Shown: in pieces, positions 1-5,861 of the stretch
How positions within the stretch are numbered: position 1 is the first letter of the stretch
How the letters are laid out: every line of letters begins with the position of its first letter
NCBI GenBank assembly: GCA_002453315.1
Contig: DKGO01000220.1
Coordinates: 1 to 9,632 of the forward strand
Source: Caryophanales bacterium UBA6768
GTDB lineage: Bacteria; Bacillota; Bacilli; Bacillales_D; Amphibacillaceae
Direction of reading: 5' to 3'
Length of the DNA stretch: 9,632 nt
Notes under the pieces: model-generated
The model's database searches: none
Seen by the model: the letters and a program-made list of their open reading frames with translations, nothing else
What the model was told of the DNA's origin: nothing
Position numbers and translations under genes: made by a program

Positions 1-315
1 GTCAGCGACGGTATCTGTTAATATTCCGGGTGTATTAGTTGCCATTATCCCTCTTTTTGTTAAATCCGGCACATCTAAATTGTTATAACCGACAGAAACG
101 TTACTGACGATTTTTAAATGGGGCGCATTGTTTAATAATTCAGCATTCACTTGATAATCAAGTCCAATAATTCCCGACGCATCCTTCAGTTCAGTCAGGA
201 AATTAGGTTCATGATACGAAGATAAATTCAAAAAAACCTTTACATCGTGATGTTCTTTCAGCCGTTCTAATACTTCATCTTCTAGTCGATTAATGACGAT
301 AACTTTTTTTCTCAT
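1..315 (-). CDS. D-isomer-specific 2-hydroxyacid dehydrogenase, N-terminal part (cut by window edge)
   Basis: The first 105 codons of a gene read on the minus strand; the rest lies outside the window. The protein begins MRKKVIVINRL and carries the family's substrate-domain signature SVGYNNLD (about residues 74-81), then NTPGILTDTVAD (94-105), the hinge that normally precedes the GxGxxG Rossmann domain. The family reduces 2-keto acids with NAD(P)H in the cytoplasm. The SVGYNNLD and NTPG segments resemble the glyoxylate/hydroxypyruvate/2-ketogluconate reductase branch, but the substrate cannot be fixed without the NAD-binding and catalytic (Arg, Glu, His) part. The ATG at 315-313 has GGAAGG at 330-325, 9 nt upstream. 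The gene lies downstream of rocD in the same direction, but a strong terminator (470-507) separates them, so it probably has its own promoter in 316-469. Family confident, substrate unknown. Confidence 0.9.
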   Translation of the reverse strand, partial: MRKKVIVINRLEDEVLERLKEHHDVKVFLNLSSYHEPNFLTELKDASGIIGLDYQVNAELLNNAPHLKIVSNVSVGYNNLDVPDLTKRGIMATNTPGILTDTVAD

Positions 316-469
316 GGCTTCTCGCCTTCCTTAGTCTTAATTTTTTGACGGAAATTCGTTAATTTTACTGTTTAGCCAAGCAAGTGACGGATGACCGTCC
401 GAAAATCTAAAAAATGCAAAATTCAGACGAGCAAAAAACGAATACACAACTGAATTTTTAGCATATTCC
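316..469. other. Intergenic leader of the hydroxyacid dehydrogenase gene
   Basis: About 150 bases between the rocD terminator and the start of the hydroxyacid dehydrogenase gene. It should contain that gene's promoter on the minus strand, but I see no convincing -35/-10 pair. It holds a short GC-rich inverted repeat, GACGG (386-390) and CCGTC (395-399) with a 4-nt loop, unusual in such AT-rich spacer DNA. An open frame crosses the region on the minus strand but overlaps the rocD end and the terminator, so I do not call it a gene. Confidence 0.4.
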
Positions 470-507
470 AAAAAAAGTATTCCAACAAAATTGCGTTGGA
501 ATACTTT
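470..507 (-). terminator. Rho-independent terminator of rocD
   Basis: A perfect 13-bp stem, AAAGTATTCCAAC (474-486) against GTTGGAATACTTT (495-507), with an 8-nt loop. Read on the minus strand it runs into seven T residues (476-470, partly pairing in the stem base). It starts 8 nt after the rocD stop codon, so it ends the rocD transcript before the hydroxyacid dehydrogenase gene. Confidence 0.93.
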
Positions 508-514
508 GTGAAAA

Positions 515-1711
515 TTATTGACCAATGACATCTTTGATTTTTTCGATTGCCCAATCTAAATCTTTTTTCTCAATTATTAACGGTGGTGCAAAACGGATGA
601 CATTATCATGGGTTTCTTTACAAAGTAGTCCTTCTTTCATTAATTCCTCGCAATATGGTCGAGCAGATTCTGTTAACTCCATACCGATAAAGAGACCTCT
701 TCCACGAACCTCTTTAATGATTGGATTATTAATTTTCCTTAATTCATTAACAAAATAGGTGCCTAGCTCATGTGACCGCTCTGGTAGCTTTTCATCAATA
801 ATGACGTCCAATGCAGCAATGGAAACTGCACATGCCAACGGGTTGCCACCGAATGTAGAACCGTGGGAACCTGGTTCAAAAACACCTAAGATTTCTTTGT
901 TAGCTACGATACAAGAAATTGGAAAAACTCCTCCACCAAGTGCTTTTCCTAACACTATAATGTCTGGTGTAACACCGTCCCAATCACTTGCTAAAAACTT
1001 TCCGCTTCGTCCAAGTCCCGCTTGAATTTCATCTGCAATGAAAAGAACATTATTGTCATGACAAACATCATAAGCAGCTTTCAAAAATCCATCCTCTGGA
1101 ATGTTCACGCCTGCTTCACCCTGAATCGGTTCAATTAAAAAAGCGGCAGTATTTTCATTAATCGTTCCTTTTAATGCTTCAATATCACCAAAAGGGATGA
1201 CACGGAATCCTGGTAATAATGGTCCGAATCCACGTTGATTATCAGGGTCAGATGAAATAGACACAGCAGCCATTGTGCGTCCGTGAAAATTATCAGAACA
1301 AACGATAATTTCTGCTTTATTATCGGCAACACCTTTTACATCATATGCCCAACGACGTGCTGTCTTTATTGCTGTTTCAACAGCCTCTGCACCAGTATTC
1401 ATCGGTAATGCCATATCTTTATTTGTTAATGTACAAATTTTTTCATACCATGGACCCAATTGGTCATTATGAAATGCACGTGATGTTAATGTTACGTAAT
1501 CTGCTTGTTTTTTTAATGCATCAATAATTTTCGGATGACGGTGCCCCTGATTGACGGCAGAATAGGCACTTAACAAATCCATATAACGATTCCCTTCGGG
1601 GTCCTCGACCCAAATACCTTCTGCTTTATGTATGACAATTGGTAATGGCAAGTAATTATTTGCCCCAAATTGTTCGGTTTGTTCAATAATTGCTTCTGAT
1701 TGCTTCACCAT
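515..1711 (-). CDS. rocD: Ornithine aminotransferase (ornithine--oxo-acid transaminase)
   Basis: A 398-residue class III PLP aminotransferase, close to the roughly 400 residues usual for Bacillus RocD. It moves the delta-amino group of L-ornithine to 2-oxoglutarate, giving glutamate-5-semialdehyde and glutamate, in cytoplasmic arginine/ornithine catabolism leading to proline or glutamate. Visible motifs: phosphate-binding NTGAEA (105-110), FHGRT (142-146), [13 protein letters not shown] (225-237, D227 contacting the PLP ring nitrogen), the Schiff-base lysine K256 in LGKALGGG, and GSTFGGNP (284-291). ATG at 1711 follows GGAGGG (1722-1717) with 5 nt spacing. In B. subtilis rocD sits with rocE and rocF under a sigma-54/RocR promoter; here it stands alone, and I see no GGCAC-N5-TTGCA-like element upstream. 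A palindrome at 1739-1763 lies just ahead of the gene. Confidence 0.95.
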   Translation of the reverse strand: MVKQSEAIIEQTEQFGANNYLPLPIVIHKAEGIWVEDPEGNRYMDLLSAYSAVNQGHRHPKIIDALKKQADYVTLTSRAFHNDQLGPWYEKICTLTNKDMALPMNTGAEAVETAIKTARRWAYDVKGVADNKAEIIVCSDNFHGRTMAAVSISSDPDNQRGFGPLLPGFRVIPFGDIEALKGTINENTAAFLIEPIQGEAGVNIPEDGFLKAAYDVCHDNNVLFIADEIQAGLGRSGKFLASDWDGVTPDIIVLGKALGGGVFPISCIVANKEILGVFEPGSHGSTFGGNPLACAVSIAALDVIIDEKLPERSHELGTYFVNELRKINNPIIKEVRGRGLFIGMELTESARPYCEELMKEGLLCKETHDNVIRFAPPLIIEKKDLDWAIEKIKDVIGQ

Positions 1712-1738
1712 AAAATCCCTCCAGTAAGATAAAGATAA

Positions 1739-1763
1739 ATTGTATTTAATGCTTAATTACAAT
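1739..1763. promoter_or_regulatory. 25-bp palindrome in the rocD/yisL divergent region
   Basis: ATTGTA (1739-1744) mirrors TACAAT (1758-1763), and TTAA (1746-1749) mirrors TTAA (1753-1756), giving 10 of 12 matched pairs around a central G at 1751. It lies 27 bp upstream of the rocD start, between rocD and the yisL -10 box. The core TAATGCTTA recurs exactly at 1774-1782, 27 bp away. Its symmetry and position suggest a dimeric regulator site; which regulator is unknown. It does not fit the GlnR/TnrA 17-bp spacing. Confidence 0.45.
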
Positions 1764-1771
1764 CTACATGT

Positions 1772-1777
1772 TATAAT
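1772..1777 (+). promoter_or_regulatory. Candidate -10 box of yisL
   Basis: A consensus TATAAT about 70 bp upstream of the yisL start codon. No good -35 hexamer is found 16-18 bp upstream, so it is weak on its own or depends on an activator. The nearby palindrome at 1739-1763 overlaps the place where a -35 would lie. Confidence 0.35.
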
Positions 1778-1848
1778 GCTTATCGTACATGATTTATGTA
1801 AAAAATTCTACTAAAATTTATTAGAATAGGTAGGAAGGAGTCAATCAA

Positions 1849-2205
1849 ATGGCACATTTGCATATAACCGCATGGGCGTTAGCAATTATTTTGTTATTTA
1901 TCGTCACAGCGATGTATCGTAAAAACAATAATAAAACCGGAAAAATTTTTCATATGATTTTACGATTAGACTATTTAATTATATTGTTTTCGGGTGGCAG
2001 TTTATTTTTGGATTACTCGAAGTACTCAGGTGAGTTATTTCTCAAAGTCATTGCCGGTTTATGGACAATTGTCGCAATTGAAATGATTACAGTAAAAACA
2101 AATAAAGGTGCATCAACAAAAGCTTGGTGGATTCAATTTGTTGTTTTTGCAGCAATTGCGATTATACTGGGCTTCATGCGACTTCCATTGGGAATTTTAC
2201 CTTAA
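1849..2205 (+). CDS. yisL: YisL family (UPF0344/DUF1516) small membrane protein
   Basis: A 118-residue protein, the same length as B. subtilis YisL as I recall it, and alike in its opening (MAHLHITAWALAIILLF), the HMILRLDYLIILFSGG segment (35-50) and the C-terminal LPLG. Four hydrophobic segments are visible (about 5-22, 34-53, 62-82 and 93-112), linked by short loops with Lys/Arg-rich stretches at 24-32 and 83-91, so it is an integral cytoplasmic-membrane protein. The family has no established function. ATG at 1849 follows AAGGAG (1835-1840) with 8 nt spacing. It is transcribed divergently from rocD and followed by its own terminator (2228-2257), so it appears monocistronic. Confidence 0.9.
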   Translation: MAHLHITAWALAIILLFIVTAMYRKNNNKTGKIFHMILRLDYLIILFSGGSLFLDYSKYSGELFLKVIAGLWTIVAIEMITVKTNKGASTKAWWIQFVVFAAIAIILGFMRLPLGILP

Positions 2206-2227
2206 TCATTAAGACATTTTGAAATTG

Positions 2228-2257
2228 AAGCTATCCTATGTTGAAGGATAGCTTTTT
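2228..2257 (+). terminator. Rho-independent terminator of yisL
   Basis: A perfect 10-bp stem AAGCTATCCT (2228-2237) and AGGATAGCTT (2245-2254) with a 7-nt loop, running into TTTTT (2253-2257). It lies 22 nt after the yisL stop codon and separates yisL from the following GH13 gene. Confidence 0.9.
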
Positions 2258-2304
2258 CTACATGATTGAAACAAATGATGGACATATATATTGGAGGAAT
2301 TTCT

Positions 2305-3807
2305 ATGAAAAAAGGCTTGTTTATTTTTATAGGCAGTCTATTATTACTATCGACTCTTTCTACCACTAAAGTGGGGGCACAATCGAATAATAATATACAA
2401 GATGAAATTATTTATGATATTTTAGTTGATCGCTTTAATAATGGTAATCAACAAAATAGTGAGCAAGTTGATGTCAATGACCCTTATACATATAATGGTG
2501 GTGACATCGAAGGTGTTACAATGATGTTATCTGAAATAAAAAGTCGTGGATTTACTACTATTTTACTTTCTTCGATTTGGGAAAATGCTCCAAAGGGATA
2601 TCATGGTTATTGGATTGAAGACTTTTATAAGATAGAAGAACAATTTGGCACGATAGATGATATGAAAAACCTTATAAAAGAAGCACATCAGCGTGATATG
2701 AAAGTAATTGTAGAGTTAGAAACGAACTATATTTCTGAATCACATCCATTTGTTTCAGATGAATCGAAACATGTTTGGTTTAAGGAAAATGAGGTTGAGC
2801 CAATACCAGCAACAGAATGGATAGGAAAAACAATTCAATTAGACCAGTCAAATGAAGAGGTACAACAATACTTGTTGGATGTTGCTACTTACTGGATGGA
2901 TGAGCTAGATATTGATGGGTATAAATTGCATGCAGTCGATCAAATGAACGAAGATTTTCTCCAAGTTTTAACGAAGGAAATAAAAGAGAAAAATCCTCGA
3001 TTTTATATTATAGCTAACTCGTTACAGGGAAGTTCCGATATGGGTGATTTTGCAAGTAATGAATATATTGATGCTGTCGAAAATAATGACATGTATGAAA
3101 TTTTTAACGAAGTTTTGATTAAACCAGATCAACCCATTTCAGAAATTTATCAGACGTGGGAAAAATCCTTTGGGGAAAAATCGTTACTTTTTTTAGATAA
3201 TAAAAATGTTGCCAGATTTTCGAATAACTTTGCTGAACAGGAAAGAAATGCAGCAACAACTTGGTCATTAGCATTAGCGAGTTTATATTTTTTACCAGGG
3301 GTACCGATTGTATATCAAGGGTCAGAGGTGCCAATGTATGGGCCAGGATTTCCTGAAAATCAATATTTTGTCGATTTGTTTAGTTCGGATCCGGATGTTG
3401 AAGAATTATTTAATCATTTCGCGGCTATTCGTCAGCAATTTCCGGCACTTGTGCATGGGGAAATAGAGCAAATTGCCGAGAACGAGGGATTGAGTTTATT
3501 TAAAAGAAGTGATGGGGAACAGGAAGTATATGTGGCTATCAATAATGATGGGGAGTCACGTGTTGTTACGATTGAAGGTATTGATAGTGATTTGCAGCTC
3601 CGCGGTTTAATTCATGATGATACAGTTCGTGAAAATAAAGATGGAAATTTTCTCATCGGAATGGAACGGGAATCAGTAGAAGTATTTTTCGTCGAACCGA
3701 ACAGTGGATTTAACTGGTGGTTTATTAGCTTCGTTGTCGGGGTTTTTGTTGTATTTATAGGGGTCGTTATTTTATTAGGCAGAAGGCAAAATCGAAAAGA
3801 AACGTAA
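2305..3807 (+). CDS. Secreted, C-terminally membrane-anchored GH13 alpha-amylase-like protein with all catalytic residues replaced
   Basis: A 500-residue protein with the GH13 barrel. Signal peptide: residues 1-25 (MKKGLFIF start, likely cut VGA|QS). Recognisable family segments are IIYDILVDRFNNG (35-47), GGDIEGV (65-71), GYHGYWIEDFY (98-108), VIVELETNYIS (134-144), DIDGYKLHAVD (202-212), FLDNKNVARF (296-305) and GVPIVYQGSEVPMYG (332-346). A beta-rich C domain follows, then one transmembrane helix (about 471-491) and a short RRQNRKET tail, so the body faces outward. Catalytic positions are changed: nucleophile Asp is H209, acid/base Glu is N238 (IIANSL where IIGEVW-like is usual), transition-state Asp is N301; region I Asp and His are E137 and Y142, and the region II Arg is K207. 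Hydrolysis is therefore unlikely; a glucan-binding or other surface role is inference. The ATG at 2305 has GGAGGA at 2293-2298. An in-frame TTG at 2266 is less likely, since it lacks an SD and would bury the signal peptide. Confidence 0.88.
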   Translation: MKKGLFIFIGSLLLLSTLSTTKVGAQSNNNIQDEIIYDILVDRFNNGNQQNSEQVDVNDPYTYNGGDIEGVTMMLSEIKSRGFTTILLSSIWENAPKGYHGYWIEDFYKIEEQFGTIDDMKNLIKEAHQRDMKVIVELETNYISESHPFVSDESKHVWFKENEVEPIPATEWIGKTIQLDQSNEEVQQYLLDVATYWMDELDIDGYKLHAVDQMNEDFLQVLTKEIKEKNPRFYIIANSLQGSSDMGDFASNEYIDAVENNDMYEIFNEVLIKPDQPISEIYQTWEKSFGEKSLLFLDNKNVARFSNNFAEQERNAATTWSLALASLYFLPGVPIVYQGSEVPMYGPGFPENQYFVDLFSSDPDVEELFNHFAAIRQQFPALVHGEIEQIAENEGLSLFKRSDGEQEVYVAINNDGESRVVTIEGIDSDLQLRGLIHDDTVRENKDGNFLIGMERESVEVFFVEPNSGFNWWFISFVVGVFVVFIGVVILLGRRQNRKET

Positions 3808-4027
3808 ATGGGAACATGTCCAAGTTGATTAAGGAATTTAACTAATATTTCTACTTATAAAAAAATGGCTTATAAAAAAATTTTAAATTTTCCCCCCGTA
3901 ATTTAATCGGGGGGTTCTGTTTCAGGAAGGAATATAAACTACACTAAAGTAGGGGAACAAGCCTGTTTTAACTTGTTTAATGACAAAAATGATTAAATAA
4001 GAATGTACATACTTGTAAAATTAAATT
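3808..4027. other. Convergent intergenic region
   Basis: 220 bases between the 3' ends of the GH13-like gene and the His-rich membrane-protein gene. It contains the C6/G6 hairpin at 3892-3922, a 13-nt direct repeat CTTATAAAAAAAT (3854-3866 and 3869-3881), a weak inverted repeat AACAAG/CTTGTT near 3957-3980 and a palindrome TAAAATTAAATTTTA (4016-4030) overlapping the minus-strand stop codon. I found no supported coding sequence. No T-tailed hairpin is evident for the minus-strand gene. Confidence 0.6.
3892..3922 (+). terminator. GC-stem terminator after the GH13-like gene
   Basis: CCCCCCG (3892-3898) pairs with CGGGGGG (3908-3914) around a 9-nt AT loop, followed by TTCTGTTT. The stem is unusually GC-pure for this AT-rich DNA. 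It lies 85 nt after the plus-strand stop. On the minus strand the stem is followed by AAAATTT, a poor tail, so it serves the plus strand best. Confidence 0.75.
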
Positions 4028-5245
4028 TTAGTCATATTTTCTCATTGATATAATCCATATCATGAAAATGCTAATTAATAAGATCACACTTGCAAACAAT
4101 AACAGTTCATTATGAAATGGGATGGAATGATTAACTACCCAAATCATTAAGCCAGATGTAAACAATGTCAGCTCATTGACGACAAACCCAACTAAAAATA
4201 TTACTACACAGATGATAGTGAGTTTTTTTGCAAAAGGAATCATGTTCAGTAAACCAAATAAACTAAAAGCAAAAATTGTCAAAAATCCCAACAATGTTAA
4301 ATGTAAATACCCAATCACAACTGAGCGTGTATCATACACAATATCAGCTAGTGGGGGATAGATAAGTGCTAATTCCATTAATCCTTTCGCAAATAAAATG
4401 ATAAAAGCGAGTGCAAGAAATCGATAAAGTGGCTTTTTGATTGGATTATTTTGTGCTAATCCTTGCCATAAGGCTAGAATAAGAAACAATATTCCAATAA
4501 ATTGTCCGACCCCACCAATCATTGCTAGGACAGTGATTACCTCTGAAAAGTCATACCATAAAATAGATAAGAAAAACCCAGGGAATAATGCGACAAAATA
4601 CGTCCAGAAACTGATATTAAGCCATTTTTCTTGTAAAGAAATTTTATATGTTTGTAAAATCCAAATAAATAGACCAGTAAGCGTTAAGTATAGCCAGCCA
4701 TTATATTGAAAATGTAAATAAAAATATATTGCCATATCAAAAAAATCCGATTCCCGATGCCCTGTGGCAGCTAGTCCCCCTAGAGAAAATGGGCCAATAC
4801 TTGAAATGAATAATGTTAATAATCCAGCATTGATGAAAAAACGAGTCATTTTTGGCATAATGTCGGTTTTTTTAATGAAGATAAATATGTAAATAGCAAC
4901 CCAATATTCTATAAAAATATGTGTTGTGGAAAAAATAATTGAAAAACGGGCATAGCCTTCAAATAAAAAAGCGATAAACATTAGCGTTGTTACTATAATC
5001 GTTGTGATTAAGATAATATGTACGTGTTTTTTATTAGGAATATGGCCCCAACTAATCGCTAAAAATATGACAAAAGTAGCTAAAAAAAGCCATCCTAAAA
5101 CTGCCCCATGGGAATGTGCATGTAAAATATGGTCATAAGGTACAAAATGAAGCTTATTATAAAAAGGGAAAAGTCGCATCCATACCCCTGAAAGTGCTGT
5201 TAACAATAAAAAAAATATCGAAAAGTTTGTCATATATTTAGGCAT
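4028..5245 (-). CDS. Polytopic His-rich membrane protein, heme-copper oxidase subunit I / NnrS-like
   Basis: A 405-residue integral membrane protein with about 11-12 hydrophobic segments. Intramembrane or membrane-edge histidines stand out: HAHSHGAVLGW (42-52), TTHIFIEYW (107-115), FYLHFQYNGW (175-184), GYLHLTLLGF (312-321) and NHSIPFHNE (372-380). The HxHxxxxxGW pattern and the later single histidines recall heme ligands of heme-copper oxidase subunit I and NnrS-type proteins. It also resembles, from memory, uncharacterised roughly 400-residue proteins of Bacilli and Bacteroidetes. The usual CuB cluster of an active oxidase (HxxxY, then HH) is not obvious, and no subunit II or cytochrome gene adjoins it, so terminal-oxidase activity is doubtful; heme or metal binding is inference. 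ATG at 5245 has GGGGTG (5256-5251) as SD. It appears monocistronic. Confidence 0.6.
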   Translation of the reverse strand: MPKYMTNFSIFFLLLTALSGVWMRLFPFYNKLHFVPYDHILHAHSHGAVLGWLFLATFVIFLAISWGHIPNKKHVHIILITTIIVTTLMFIAFLFEGYARFSIIFSTTHIFIEYWVAIYIFIFIKKTDIMPKMTRFFINAGLLTLFISSIGPFSLGGLAATGHRESDFFDMAIYFYLHFQYNGWLYLTLTGLFIWILQTYKISLQEKWLNISFWTYFVALFPGFFLSILWYDFSEVITVLAMIGGVGQFIGILFLILALWQGLAQNNPIKKPLYRFLALAFIILFAKGLMELALIYPPLADIVYDTRSVVIGYLHLTLLGFLTIFAFSLFGLLNMIPFAKKLTIICVVIFLVGFVVNELTLFTSGLMIWVVNHSIPFHNELLLFASVILLISIFMIWIISMRKYD

Positions 5246-5274
5246 ATTATCACCCCATCTATGTCTGTCTTACT

Positions 5275-5295
5275 ATTTTCGCTTATTTCGAAAAT
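5275..5295. promoter_or_regulatory. Inverted repeat ahead of the His-rich membrane-protein gene
   Basis: ATTTTCG (5275-5281) and CGAAAAT (5289-5295) form perfect 7-bp arms around CTTATTT. It lies 30-50 bp upstream of the minus-strand start codon, in the leader or promoter-proximal region, so it could be an operator or a leader hairpin. No clear -35/-10 pair was identified, and the regulator is unknown. Confidence 0.35.
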
Positions 5296-5387
5296 GAGTA
5301 CAATATGATTGGAAAAATTGTCTAAATTTGATAACAAAGTTGTGACAAAAAAGGTACAATTTTTAAAATGTGGCTTTATCGCAAAAT

Positions 5388-5412
5388 AAAAAAGACGACT
5401 ATAACGTCGTCT
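5388..5412 (-). terminator. Rho-independent terminator of the Nfu_N gene
   Basis: AGACGAC (5393-5399) pairs with GTCGTCT (5406-5412) around a 6-nt loop. On the minus strand the stem is followed by TTTTTT (5393-5388) and then ATTTT. It starts 21 nt past the stop codon of the Nfu_N-domain gene. Confidence 0.88.
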
Positions 5413-5433
5413 ACATTTTTGTCATTGATTCAA

Positions 5434-5700
5434 TTATTCATACCCATGTTTTTTGAATACATCTAAAATGGCGTCAAGCAGGTCGTCCCACTCAACATCA
5501 AAAAATTTAGTTACGGTAATAAAATGTTGATAACCGAATACATTATCAACCCCGTCTATTTTCATTAAATCATTTAAAATTTCATGTTCACTTACATCAC
5601 CAGGTAGGACTGAAATGCTATCCGTACCTTCAAAGATCATTTTATTTGTGGAAAATTTGACCGCATTAGGATTAGGTGTAGCCTCTGGTCTTACTCCCAT
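5434..5700 (-). CDS. Stand-alone NifU/Nfu N-terminal (Nfu_N) domain protein
   Basis: An 88-residue soluble protein. The opening EATPNPNAVKF (6-16) is the hallmark of the Nfu_N domain found at the N terminus of Nfu-type iron-sulfur carriers, and the rest (IL..LM.IDGV..VFGYQHFITVTK and an acidic C-terminal helix) follows the domain to its end. The C-terminal NifU domain with its CxxC motif is absent, and the protein has no cysteine at all, so it cannot itself ligate a cluster through cysteine. Related single-domain proteins are, as I recall, common in Bacillaceae. A role as partner or adaptor in Fe-S maturation is inference. ATG at 5700 follows AGGAGGG (5712-5706) with 5 nt spacing. It has its own terminator, so it is monocistronic. 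Confidence 0.85.
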   Translation of the reverse strand: MGVRPEATPNPNAVKFSTNKMIFEGTDSISVLPGDVSEHEILNDLMKIDGVDNVFGYQHFITVTKFFDVEWDDLLDAILDVFKKHGYE

Positions 5701-5711
5701 CGTATCCCTCC

Positions 5712-5750
5712 TTCAATCAATTATCATAAATGTATCATATTTTGATTGAA
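5712..5750. promoter_or_regulatory. 9-bp inverted repeat over the Nfu_N gene promoter
   Basis: TTCAATCAA (5712-5720) and TTGATTGAA (5742-5750) are exact reverse complements, 21 bp apart. On the minus strand one arm overlaps the proposed -35 and the other covers the expected transcription start and touches the Shine-Dalgarno sequence. This could be an operator or, if transcribed from further upstream, a hairpin masking the SD. Confidence 0.45.
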
Positions 5751-5752
5751 AA
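5723..5752 (-). promoter_or_regulatory. Candidate sigma-A promoter of the Nfu_N gene
   Basis: On the minus strand TTTTCA (5752-5747) and TATGAT (5728-5723) are 18 bp apart, matching the housekeeping consensus 4/6 and 5/6. The predicted start near 5716 leaves a leader of about 16 nt including the SD. Confidence 0.45.
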
Positions 5753-5760
5753 TACCATTT

Positions 5761-5791
5761 AAAATCGGTTTCAGCATGTGTTGCCGATTTT
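5761..5791. repeat. Inverted repeat in the Nfu_N/HAD divergent region
   Basis: AAAATCGG (5761-5768) and CCGATTTT (5784-5791) with a 15-nt loop. It would end in TTTT on either strand, like a weak bidirectional terminator, yet it lies between divergent genes, where no transcript needs ending. It may be a regulatory site or a remnant. Confidence 0.4.
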
Positions 5792-5855
5792 CTAGTTTGT
5801 ATGACGTATGGAAATTTTCACATTGCCAGGCATCCAATTTATATTAAAAATAGTG

Positions 5856-5861
5856 TATAAT
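5856..5861 (+). promoter_or_regulatory. Candidate -10 box of the HAD phosphatase gene
   Basis: A consensus TATAAT 33 nt upstream of the proposed ATG. The hexamer 17 bp upstream (TCCAAT) is a poor -35, so the assignment is tentative. A start near 5868 would exclude the longer reading frame beginning at 5808, which supports the start at 5895. Confidence 0.4.

Noticed and set aside
337..531. Open frame of 64 codons on the minus strand spanning the rocD end and its terminator
   Set aside because: It overlaps the 3' end of rocD and the rocD terminator hairpin, has no Shine-Dalgarno sequence and resembles no family I know.
1739..1763. Palindrome as a GlnR/TnrA site
   Set aside because: The consensus TGTNA-N7-TNACA needs a 17-bp element. 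Here the matching half-sites are 11 bp apart and the fifth base is T.
1712..1848. Sigma-54 (-12/-24) promoter with RocR-type control for rocD
   Set aside because: No GGCAC-N5-TTGCA-like sequence is present on the minus strand in the available upstream region.
2266..2304. Upstream TTG start that would lengthen the GH13-like protein by 13 residues
   Set aside because: There is no SD before it, it would put MKQMMDIYIGGIS ahead of a good signal peptide, and the ATG at 2305 has GGAGGA at the right distance.
4176..4709. Plus-strand open frames inside the oxidase-like gene
   Set aside because: They are antisense to a long membrane-protein gene with clear helices and histidine motifs; they lack SDs and read as low-complexity Lys/Asn/Ile-rich sequence.
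5330..5362. Fnr/Crp-like site TGTGAC...GTACA upstream of the oxidase-like gene
   Set aside because: The second half does not match TCACA at the required 6-bp spacing, and it lies far from the gene start, near the neighbouring terminator.
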